From Mytilus galloprovincialis (Eukaryota; Mollusca; Bivalvia; Mytilida; Mytilidae), in contig NC_134847.1 in the NCBI RefSeq assembly GCF_965363235.1, positions 56,576,439-56,640,438 of the forward strand: a DNA stretch of 64,000 nucleotides, read 5' to 3'. Positions 32,116 to 43,100 of the stretch are shown piece after piece. Made by a program: the position numbers and the translations under genes. The notes under the pieces were generated by a model that was not told the DNA's origin, ran no database searches, and saw nothing but the letters and a program-made list of their open reading frames with translations. The first letter of the stretch is position 1. Each line of letters begins with the position of its first letter.

Positions 32116-35100
32116 ATGGATGTAAAAACAATGGAATCTTTATGTACAAATGCTTTATTAACTTTGCTGTTTTCGTTTACTTTTTGTATGGAAATTAATG
32201 ATAGAACTTCGAAATATCTACAAAATTCAACAGAACTCACACCAGATATCAATGAACCGGCAACTGATAATAAATATGGTCATGATTCGTCAAACCGTTT
32301 AACATTCAATAACTCAGCAAACATTTCCGACAACTGCAGCAGTATTCTACCAGTCACAACCCTAGAGTTAGATGTTCCCTCACGATGTAACGTTTCAACG
32401 ACAGAACCTACACAGTTTCAGAGCAATACTGACCTGTCTGTTCAATCTGGTAAACAATATTCCTTTGGAAAGATGTTCTTTTCTTCTATTAACCATATCA
32501 CAAACGATCCCTTACGACATATGTCCATGGTGACTCCGTTATCGGTTACAAAGGGGGAAATGGATCTGCTTAGCTTGGACCCATGTTCACAGTATGGTAC
32601 GTGCAAACATGTTTCTAATTTGTCTATTCCTTTTTGTCGATGTGATGATTTTTGTACAGTTTATAACGATTGTTGTATTGACGCTAATCATATAAATCAT
32701 TCCACAGAAAATTTCAATTTAAATTTCGAATGTTCACCACATACATCTAGAACAGACAGAATCGATGGTATATTCATAATAAAAAATTGTCCAGAAAGTT
32801 TCACGAGCACAGACATTGATTTGAAGTGTCGTTCAAATGATTTACTGACATTTGGACCATGGGTTGCAAGCGAGGATAATGTTGTTTTCCAAAATCAATT
32901 TTGTGCTGAATGCAACGGAGTGACTGCTTTTCAACATTTTTCTGTAAATTTTTCAAATGTTCAATCAAAGTATCTTACAATGGAAATTAACACGACAATG
33001 TTGCATAAACTAGTTGAAGTTTTAAATATTTATCAATTTAACAAGTTTAAAGATGTTCAGATGGAATTTGTTCCTCCGAAAACAGTTGCAGTTCGGCAAT
33101 GCATGTTACTTGATAAACCTAAGATAGAAAATACAGAAAACTGCTTTAATTACTACATAAATCCAGTTGTTCGTGCCATAAATGGTAAACAGGAATTCTA
33201 TAAGAATGTATTTTGTGTTCCTCCTGATTATGGATGTTCCTGTTTAGGATCAACTTATTCATTTGGTCAGTGGTATAACTGGTTTCCTCTATCGGTGGTG
33301 TTCTCGTTTACAGAAAGGAATCTGTACTGTAATAACAAGGTAATATATACATATTAGAGTTACTTTAGGCTTATATTATACTGATAACTTGCATTGATCA
33401 TATTTATCTATAGAACACCAGACGACACATATATCGTATATTGCAACAAATGAGTATGTCTTTGACGTCGTTAAGATTAAGAGACAGTTTTGGAATTGAA
33501 TTCAAAAACTATTTCGGTAAAATGGCTTCAAAGTGATGAAATATTTAAAGTCAATACTTTAAAACCTTCTGTTCATCTGATAAAACAAATATATTTGAAT
33601 ATATAACGTTTCCTGTCGTTTGAATATAACACTGCTACTTACATACAATAGACAAATACATTGCGTTATTGAGGGCCATGTAGGAGTATTGCACCTGGTG
33701 GCTATCTCCATATAAAAGTATATGTAGTCTTAATACTTTTCTATTAGACGAAATATGTTATAAACAGAAATTTACCTTTATTCATATCTCATAAATCAAC
33801 CTGGAAAGACAGATATTACAAAAACAGTAAAATCACAGAAATACCGAACGCCGAGGAAAATTTAAAAAGGAAACATCTTTTCTTTTCATCTTCTGCATGC
33901 ATAAAAGTGGCAATTTTCATTAAGTTTCACTGCTACTAACACATGTTACATACAACAGACAAATACATTGCGTAACTGAGGGCCATGTAAGAGTATTTGC
34001 ACCAGGTGGCTATCTCCATATAAATATATAAGCACCGACTGTAGCAATTCAGAAGCACCTGATATCAACACAAACGTGAATAGGGTTTTCATTTGTTCAG
34101 AAACTAGATTTCTATTGGGGTTTATTTTTTTGGTGTAACTGTTTGACGTTTTTCGTCCTTAGATATACTTTTTTCGTGACTTTGTCAGTTTATCTTCGAT
34201 TTATGAGCACTAATTTCTCTTTCCCACTCATTTTTGTTTTGTGATAGTTCCAAGCAAAATTATAATCAAGTGTTGATGTTGTTTTCACTGATATCTAAAA
34301 GGATTTTTTTTTTACATTTTGTGTTTAGCCATACACATGTGCATTGTAATTATAACAGTACATGGGAATAAGTTTGTACAAGACTATGTATGCTATCGAA
34401 CGGGCTCTATTGAGGCCCAAATGATTATCTACAACCTGTCGATTGAATTATTACCCCTCTAAGGCAAAGTAGAATTTCACTATTTTCGTAGTCTTTTTGG
34501 TCATATAGGTCCTCATGTTTTCGTGAATAATATGAAAACAACTACATTGGGATAATATGCTGTCTCAGATTGTAGGTAAGTATGTCATTGTTAGTCATCA
34601 CACAACCATAAATAAATCCGCCAACAACATTCATTGGACATCAGGTCAATAGATGTAATTGGTTTAAATTGTTACTAAGTGCCAAATTCTCCTTTATTTT
34701 GATCATGAGGCAGTGGCGAAACACCATAGCAATTAAACATTGTATGTACTTAAATGTCGTTCTTTTCTCCTAGGTTAACAAATTATGCATAGATACTGAA
34801 TTGTATTCTGGTTATCGTACAGAGAAAATAATTCACTGGCTGCATCCGTTGGCAATGGAGGACAAACTGATAAAACAAATTCTACTGGTGATGGCATGGT
34901 CGTTCCAGCGAGATATTGAAACATTGAGTATGAACGTATATAGATATCTAACATATAAAAGTAATAAAACACATTATGTTACTCCAACAAAAATGCGATT
35001 AAAAATAATCAAGAAGCTCAACTCAATTGAAATGTTAAAATTTGAAACTAAACTACACAACTGTTTATGGTTCATGCGAATTAAATCATCAAACAGAGAT

Positions 35101-36129
35101 GATTTCGAGTTTTCCACGTTTAAATTGGAGCGGTTGTTAATTGATAATGATACTGATTATACCTCCTTGGATAAAAATGAAGAAATAAATGTCAGAATCA
35201 AAACCAACTTAAGTGAACAACTATGTGACAGGTATACTATTGAATCTGAAATAGAGGGGAAATCAGCAGCTATGATAGTTACAAAGGTAACATGTTGGAA
35301 TGAATTGGATCAAACATTAACATCACAGAATGATTTTAAGAAGAATATTATAACATATACTGGTATGGGTGTTTCTATACTTGCCTTAACTGTATATCTG
35401 ACTGTACACAGAAAGTTCGGAATGCATAAAACAATTCCTGGTTCAAACGTAGAAAATTTATCCATTGCTTTGTTACTTTCAGATATTTTATTCATGGTGG
35501 GTGTTGGCGCTAATGATCATTACATAGTCTGCTATACCGTAGGTGTTGTTCTCCACTACCTTTGGCTGTCTGTGTTTTCGTTCAAGTCTGTTGCCCTGGT
35601 TTATATGTGTCATAATATAAGACAAATGTCAGCTAATAATGCACATGTACTTGGTATAAAAAACAAGAAAGCATATCTTACAGTGCTTGGTCTTCTGTTG
35701 CCAGTTATATTTGTAGGACCTGCAGTGATGCTTGATTTGATAATTCCTGGTGTTACTCTTGATTACAGCGGGAGTATTTGCTTCCCTACAGGGTATCCCG
35801 CTAACTTAATCTTTGTATCTGCTCCGATAGGTTTGTCAGTTCTCATCAATGTTGTCAGTCTAATTTGTGTTGCTGTGGTAATAACTAAGCAGTCATATGA
35901 GACACGGCACATACGGAAGTCAAGTTCTTTTAAGTTCATTCCAGTTTTTGTTCGAATAAGCATCGTGACAGGTGCATTTTGGGTAACTGGAATACTGGGA
36001 GCCGTTGTTCAGACTGAGTTTATAGAATACTTGTTTATAACAACTTGCAGTATTCAAGGCTTGTTGTTTGCGATTGCAAATTTGTCAACAAGGCGTGTTT
36101 CCAAGTCAATCAGAAAAAGTTATGATTAA
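32116..36129 (+). CDS. Adhesion-type 7TM receptor with somatomedin-B domain
   Basis: Exons 32116-33339 and 34774-36129 join in phase 0 (AACAAG|GTAATA donor, TCTCCTAG acceptor), giving 859 aa. Residues 1-25 are a signal peptide. A Ser/Thr/Asn-rich stretch follows to about 150. Residues 157-206 form a somatomedin-B domain with eight cysteines (PCS, TCK, FCRCDDFC, NDCC, ECS). A cysteine-containing, N-glycosylated linker runs to about 595. Seven helices run from about 599 (ITYTGMGVSILALTVYLTVH) to 845. TM3 has VLHYLWLSVFSFKSV and TM7 SIQGLLFAIAN, typical of class B2 and Methuselah-like receptors. The TM3 cysteine (VCYTVG) and the loop-2 cysteine (SICFP) would form the conserved disulphide. I see no canonical HL|T cleavage motif before TM1. 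The intracellular tail is short (RRVSKSIRKSYD). It is a plasma-membrane receptor with unknown ligand, from a lineage expanded in bivalves. Confidence 0.9.
33340..34773 (+). other. Intron of the receptor with an internal duplication
   Basis: The 1.43-kb phase-0 intron contains two copies of a roughly 100-bp block: 33628-33728 and 33929-34030, both with ACAAATACATTGCG, GAGGGCCATGTA and GGTGGCTATCTCCATATAAA. Between them is a block resembling 28800-29000 (TTTTCATCTTCTGCATGCAT, AATTTTCATTA.GTTTCAC). A dispersed repeat fragment lies at about 34130-34260. Confidence 0.7.
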
Positions 36130-36709
36130 CCAGGTAACAAATACACAAAATCCAATCGAATGTTGGTGGCTAGTTTTGATACCACGAATATCTTTCTATT
36201 GTAATTAATTATGTTTATTAATATCTCTCATGTGAAAAAAAAGATATATCAATGTAGTAGCTTACAGAAATGTTTCTTCTATTATGTAAATATATTAAGG
36301 AGATAGATTGAAAACATGTAAAGCAAATGATACGGCAAAATTCAGATGCACCATTGATAGTTATTAAAACTAAACAAGGCCTATCGTATGGTTTATTTGT
36401 TTTTAATGATTAATGCCGTTCACTACTTTGATAGTGATCAATTTCTGTTATTATAATTGTTGTCGAGCATTGGTCAATACATCCATATATAGTGTCAGAG
36501 ATACTGACTTGTATGTGCTAACTGATACATTCCGTATGTCAATTAATGTGCATTTATTGTTATCAGTCAAATGTAAATATTGAAATATAGGTTTAACTAT
36601 AGATGTAAATACTTTTTTCATTTTGAATGTCGTCATCATCAATTGTCGTCTTCCTTGTCGTCAGTTTAAATATAGTATTTCAGGTTTGTTCCTCAACTTG
36701 AACAGTTTC

Positions 36710-36715
36710 AATAAA
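36710..36715 (+). terminator. Candidate poly(A) signal of the receptor gene
   Basis: AATAAA lies 581 bp after the stop codon and is followed by a T/G-rich stretch (TTGGATTGTTTTCTC). This would give a 3' UTR of about 0.6 kb. Confidence 0.5.
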
Positions 36716-36784
36716 AGTCTTAGATATCAATTGGATTGTTTTCTCATTTGCCTACATACCATTAAATGTACAATTCTAACATTG

Positions 36785-37000
36785 GTCTGAAAACAGTAAA
36801 ATAATAAAAATACCGAAATGCAAGTGAAATTCAAAACGGATTTTGCCAAATTTCAAAATCAAAAGCTCAAACACATTAAAAGATTGGAAAACAATTGTCA
36901 TATTCCTAACTTGATACAGTCATTTCGTTATGTAAAAATGGTGGATTAAATCTGGTCTTATAGCTAGCTAACCCTCACTTGTATGACAGTTGCATAAAAC
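36785..37000 (-). repeat. Dispersed repeat family (GACTG..ACAAGTGAGAGGT type), reverse copy
   Basis: Reads in reverse of 148-330: ATACCGAAATGCAAGTGAAA, CAAAACGGA, AAAAGCTCAAACACATTAAA, and a CTAGCTAACCCTCACTTGTA end. This places the repeat directly after the receptor's 3' end. Confidence 0.75.
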
Positions 37001-38211
37001 TCTATTATATTGACAACAATGCGTGACCAACAAACAAACATAATAGGTAACCAGGTGCTCCGCAGGGTGCAGCTTTATACGACCGCAGAAGTCGAACCCT
37101 ATACAGTTGGGGCAAGTATGGACACAACATTCAAGCTTGATACAGCTCTGAATTCGGATTTCGATCAAATTTTTGACATAATATGAGTTTCTGACACAAA
37201 ACAAATATCAAGATCTTCCAAATCTATTGCGCAAATATTGTGCAATTAGAGATTTCTTCTTTTAACTTTTCAAAAATTTGGAAATTGAGAAATTTGAAGA
37301 AGAAAAAAATGAAAACAACTACCACCTCCCATTTTTTGCAATTAGTCCAAAACCTGACATTTCTTTATACACAATATACAAGTAGTGTAAGGGAGGTAAA
37401 TCCGAACATACTCAACACTGTATGTTAAATATTTTAGATTTACCTTCCTTACACTGCTTTTTAATTGTCTTAATTGTCCATTGACCAGAAATACCTAGTT
37501 GTTTCCCTTTTTGCCCCTTATTCCGAAACATTTTGAGCCATAACACCCCCCCCCCCCCCACCCTTAAAGTCAATACTAACCATCCCTTCATGGTATGGAA
37601 ACTTGTAATTTAATTTCAGAGAGATTCATACACTTAAACATGTAGTGGTTTGAAAACTACAACCAGATGCTCCGCAGGGCGCAGCTTTATACGACCGCAG
37701 AGGTTGAACCCTGAACGGTTGGGACAAGTATGGACACAACATTCAAGCTGGATTCAGCTCTAAATTTGGATTGTGATTAAATAGTTGACATAGCATAGGT
37801 TTCTGACACAGAATGAATGTGGTCTAATGAACTTAAAATATTTGTTTTGCCTTTGATCAATTCACTATGCTGTTGAATATTAATCCTCTCAAAAAATTGT
37901 TTGAAGAAATTTTCTTTTTATTTATGAAATCTGAAATGAGAAAAATTTAACCCCCCCTTTTTTTCACATCTCCCTTTTTCCAAAACTGATCTCAATTCAA
38001 ATTTCTAATGGAGTTTGCAACAATAACTACTCATTTAAATACATTATAAAATATTAAAATGTAAAATAAAGTGCTTGTTATGACTGAATGGTAAAGATTG
38101 TTTTAATTTATCAGTTGGTAGTAAAAGTGAATATACATTGTATATTGTATAAAACAATGATTTCAGTTGATTCAACTACTATTCTGGACAAAGAAAGATA
38201 ACTCCAATTGA

Positions 38212-38411
38212 AAATTTCTTGCTATTGCACAATATTGTGCAATTAGATATTTCTTGCTATTGTGCAATACTGTGCAATTGAAAATATTTGCTATTGCACA
38301 ATACTGTGCAATTGAAAATTTCTTGCTATTGCACAATACTGTGCAATTGCTGATTTCTTGCTATTGCTGAATACTGTGCAATTGAAAATTTCTTGCTATT
38401 TCACAATACTT
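38212..38411. repeat. 35-bp tandem repeat, each unit a small hairpin
   Basis: About five to six units of TTTCTTGCTATTGCACAATA + CTGTGCAATTGAAAA. Each unit contains TTGCACA and TGTGCAA separated by four bases, a 7-bp stem. Other copies of the element have one such unit (around 17740 and 37226), so the array expanded here. Confidence 0.85.
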
Positions 38412-38417
38412 AATATA

Positions 38418-38945
38418 ATAATTTTGGATCCTGATTTGAACCAACTTGGGCCCATAATCAAAACTCTAAGTACATGTTTAGATTCAGCATATCAAAAAAG
38501 CCCAAGAATTCAATTTTTGTTAAAATCAAACTTAGTTAATTTTTGACCCTTTGAACTTTAATGTAGACCAATTTGAAAACGGGACCAAAAATTAAGAATC
38601 TACATACACAGTTAGATTTGGCATATCAAAGAACCCCAATTATTCAATTTTTGATGAAATCAAACAAAGTTTAATTTTGGACCCCGATTTGGACCAACTT
38701 GAAAACTGGGCCAATAATCAAAAATCTAAGTACATTTTTAGATTCAGCATATCAAAGAACTCCAAGGATTCATTTTTTGTTAAAATCAAACTAAGTTTAA
38801 TTTTGGACCCTTTGGACTTAAATGTAGACCAATTTGAAAACGGGACCAAAAATTAAGAATCTACATACACAGTTAGATTTGGCATATCAAAGAACCCCAA
38901 TTATTCAATTTTTGATGAAATCAAACAAAGTTCTATTTTGGACCC
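38418..38945. repeat. Two-unit tandem repeat of about 253 bp
   Basis: The unit runs from GATTTG.ACCAACTTG through TTAGATTCAGCATATCAAA and ATGTAGACCAATTTGAAAAC to TTTTTGATGAAATCAAACAA. Its two halves also resemble each other (TTAGATT.GGCATATCAAA in both), so the order is A-B-A-B. Confidence 0.8.
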
Positions 38946-39400
38946 TTTAGGCCCCTTATTCCTAAACTGTTGGGACCAAAACTCCCAAAATCAAACCCAA
39001 CCTTCCTTTTATGGTCATAAACCTTGTGTTTAAATTTCATAGATTTCTATTTACTTATACTAAAGTTATGGTGCGAAAACTAAGAATAATGCTTATTTGG
39101 GCCCCTTTTTGGCCCCTAATTCCTAAACTGTTGGGACCTCGACTCCTAAATCAATCCCAACCTTCCTTCTGTGGTCATAAACCTTGTGTCAAAATTTCAT
39201 AGATTTCTATTTACTTAAACCAAAGTTATAGTGCGAAAACCAAGAAAATGCTTATTTGGGCCCTTTTTGGCCCCTTATTCCTAAAATGTTGGGACCAAAA
39301 CTCCCAAATTCAATCTCAACCTTCCTTTTGTTGTCATAAACCTTGTGTTAAAATTTCATAGATTTTTATTTACTTTTACTAAAGTTAGAGTGCGAAAACT
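38945..39400. repeat. About 160-bp tandem repeat, three units
   Basis: CCTAAACTGTTGGGACC recurs at 38961, 39122 and (as CCTAAAATGTTGGGACC) 39280. Each is followed by CCAACCTTCCTT, CATAAACCTTGTGT and TTTCATAGATTTCTATTTAC. The same unit occurs singly in the other family members. Confidence 0.85.
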
Positions 39401-40190
39401 AAAAGTATTCGGACGACAACGACAACGACGACGCAGATGACGACGCCATCGTGATACCAATATAAGACCAAAAAATTTTCAATTTTGCGGTCGTATAAAA
39501 ATGATTATTTTGGGGCCACTTTTTGGTCCCCAATTCCTATTGGGACCATAACCCTCAAAATCAATCCCAACCTTCCTTTAGTGGTATTGAACCTTCTTGT
39601 AAAAATTTATAGAGATCCATACAAATAAACACAAGTTGTTGTCTATAAACTTCAAAAATGCGTCTTTTTGCCCTTTTTTGCCTCTTTTTTTCCTACATAT
39701 TCGAGAAAATTTATCCCAAACTGAATCTCAGCCTTCCCTGTGTTATATGGAAACTTGTGGTACAATGTCAGAGAGATCCATACAGTTCCACACAAATAAT
39801 TGTCTTGAAACTAGAAAAATGCTTGTTTTGGCCCCTTTTTGGTCCTTTATTCCTAAACTGTTTGCCCAATAAGCCCTTAAAATAAATCCCAATCAATGGT
39901 ATTTAACATTGTGGTACAATTTCAGAACAATTGAAATACCAATACACAACTTTTGTCCTAAAACTAGATAAATGTTGTTTTTGGCCCCTTTGGGTCCCTA
40001 ATTCCTAAACCATAAACCCCAAAATCAATCACATGCTTTCATTTGTGGTTATAAACATTGTGTTAAAATCTTATTGATTTCTTTTTACTAATTCAAAAGT
40101 TATTATCCGGAAACAATCTGTCGTCGTTGTTGTCATCAGCGTGATACCAATATACAACTATTTTTTTTTTTATTTTTGTGGTCGTATAAA

Positions 40191-43100
40191 AACGTCAAAA
40201 ACTTATGTTACAGCATTAAAACTTGGGGTACAGCATCAGAATTGTATTATCATTTTAATTACTATAAAACACACAAATATGTCAACAAAGACAGACAAAA
40301 AGACATATAGACAATGCACACAAGCAAAAACGAAAGACAAGAACACAAAATATACCAAAGATGATGAGATGTTCTTTGACATAGCCCTGGTTCATCAACT
40401 TTCTACTTTCTGCATATAAAGAAGAAGACAAAAGAGCATAGCTTATCAGGTAAATCATCAAACAGCATTCATTGTTTCAGCTTACCAGAGAAATACAATG
40501 ATGACTTCAGATAAAATTCTCATGTACACAATTATAATCCTGGTATCTTTGATCATTTTTTTTTTTCAGACAAGAATATGATCAACCAATCAAGTTAAGA
40601 GAATTTGATAGTTGCATGGTCATCAAGCTAAGGAGCAATGGAACATTTCCACCTTTTTGGTGTTTTGAAGTTATAATGCCTTATAAAAAAATAATATGTA
40701 TGTAGTAAGTGGTTTAATATCTCAATAACAAATCTTTTATACAATTGTTTACAAAAACTGAAAATCAACAAACACTCATATTGTTAACTATATTTTCAAA
40801 GGCACTTCAGTAGTTCATTATAATAACAAATAAAATGAATCATGTTGAAGTTCATGGAAAATATATAAAATAGTCAAAATCCTGAGCATCAAAAACAAAG
40901 TATTCTCAAGACTATTACTAAACTGATTATTTTCAATAATTTTAACTTTTCTGCTATTTTAAAGCTATTTATTTTGTCATTTTCATTCAAATTCATTGTT
41001 AAACACATACATTCTCAAATGATGAAAGTAACGAGATAGTTTTCAAAATTTTTACCACAATATATATCATCTAATTTAATGTTTTTATCATGTAGATCAG
41101 GTACCTAATTCTGCAATACCTCACTCATGCTAATTTATTAAGTAATTTAACTAACTTTTGTGCAAAAGATTGTTTTGGAATCCCCATACCTTGTTTTTTT
41201 TTCATTTTCAGTGCCTTTTACCACCTGGATTTAATTAAGGAATAGCCCATTCCTAATTCTATACAATAATCTCAATGATTGCATTTGCATATAATAATGA
41301 TACATAAATGGAAAATGATTTGATTAAAATTTGTTCTCATTGCTGAAATTAAGTTACTTCTTCTTTAATCACGTTTTTATCGTCCATTAATACAGATTTT
41401 ATGAAGAGCATAATCTATGGATACAAATAAGATTAAAACCTTCTTCAAAACTTCTTTCACCATGTAAAATAAAACAATCAAATAATGAAAATAGTAAACT
41501 CGTATTACTCTTAATTTGTAAACAAAATACATTGGGATTTATCTTCTGATTTTGAAATTACAAACAATGAAAAATTATAACATGCTTAAAGGAAAATATG
41601 AATCTTTTATCTAGAACAGTAGTCCTTGCTGTCATAAAACTTTTGAGTCAGTTTTTTGTACTCGTACTCGAAAATCAAACAATGAAAATGTTGGATTTCA
41701 TGTTTCGAGCATGATTTTTGTGCTCCAAGCACTAAGCAAAGTTTTATGACTTCAACCCCAGGTGAATAAATCATTGTGTTTGAGGTGAAGCAATAATGTA
41801 GAAACATCCTTATAATATGACAACCAATTTGAGACTTGGTATAAAATCACACATTTCAAACATGAACTTTAAAATTCAGTAAAACATATGTCCATCTCCC
41901 AACATAAGCATGTTATTTTACTTTCTTTAATTCAGTTAATTGTAAGAACATTTAGTCCTTAGATCTTTAGTTTTCTTTATTAAATAAAATTATTTCATAA
42001 AATTTGTAACAAAGAATTTTACATTCAAACAATTACAATGCCATAAAATAGTTTGGACTAGTTAAGTATTTATAAAAGGTATAGATTTTTAATTATAATA
42101 ATTTATCATTCAGGTCAAAAACTTCTTCTTAGAGTCATTTCATGACAAATATTCATTAAATGGAAGCAGGTAAGAATTTTTTCTGAGTTTTTTTTCTCGA
42201 AAAAAGTAAACCAACTAGTTTTCACCTCGACTTTTTTTAAAACAATATATATGCCAGGTGAAAATCAAAACTTTCTTTTTTATCTATTATCTTTTTATTA
42301 TTTACATCAACAGATGTCCCGAGAACATGAAATTCAATTTGTTTACAGAGGATTTCATGACCATATCCTTCATTACACAAATGAAATCATAATACAATAT
42401 ATAGGTAATCAGTAAAATGGTCATATAATTAACTTCATGGTTCTGTGCTTCATAAAAAAATATCTGCATGTTATTTAAATTCTTGAAATATCTATTTCTT
42501 GTTAAGGGTGTAAATGAACTGGTTTTCATTTGTTTTTAGGTAAAGCTAAATTTAAGTATCTTGCTCAATACTGCTTTGTAACAAAATAAACAAGTATATA
42601 AATAGAATCTTGATTCGTCAATTTACGAAAATAAAAGTATCAAGGCTGACTTCACAATAATATTATATATTTGTAAATCACAGCACTTAAAGCAAAAGAG
42701 TATTACATTGTAATAAAAAGATTACTTATCAATTGTTGAATGTTTAAAGCACATTACAATCTAACAGTAAAATCCCTTTCATTGTATTCAATAAAACACA
42801 CACATACATAAGAATATAGACAGACATAAAGTAAGTACTCTTATTGTCAATACTGTTTTTAGATTATCAGTTTTGTTCTATAACAAAAATTATGTAGGAT
42901 TATCATTCTTATTTTGTTACCAATCTAATGCAAGATTATCATTTCATCTATATATGTGTTTAGATTGAACATGAATATAACTAAAACTAACCATCAGTCT
43001 TGTCATTTTAACCTGTTCTATCTTTTGAAACTGGCGGTGGTTACAAAAATTATCAAGTTAACTTAGTGAAATGTGATCAAAACAATAAAGATTTGATCAC

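Larger units (their letters stand above)
37661..39499 (+). mobile_element. Inner TTTATACGACCGCA-TIR element
   Basis: The left end is AACCAGATGCTCCGCAGGGC with the inverted-repeat part at 37686-37699. The right end is TGCGGTCGTATAAA at 39486-39499, an exact inverse of TTTATACGACCGCA. It sits inside the outer element in the same orientation. At 1.8 kb it is longer than the others because of internal tandem expansions at 38212-38411, 38418-38945 and 38945-39400. A GACAACGACGACGCAGA tract precedes the right end. No coding region is visible. Confidence 0.8.
37051..40190 (+). mobile_element. TTTATACGACCGCA-TIR element interrupted by a second copy (outer element)
   Basis: The left end is CCAGGTGCTCCGCAGGG then TTTATACGACCGCA (37074-37087). 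The right end is TGTGGTCGTATAAA (40177-40190), one mismatch from the inverse. The left part runs to about 37660 (GTTTGAAAACTAC) and resumes at about 39500 (TGATTATTTTGGGGCC). Read across this gap, the order matches the uninterrupted copy at 17580-18491, where GGAAACTAGAAAAATG leads into TTTGGCCC. No long ORF is present. Confidence 0.75.
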
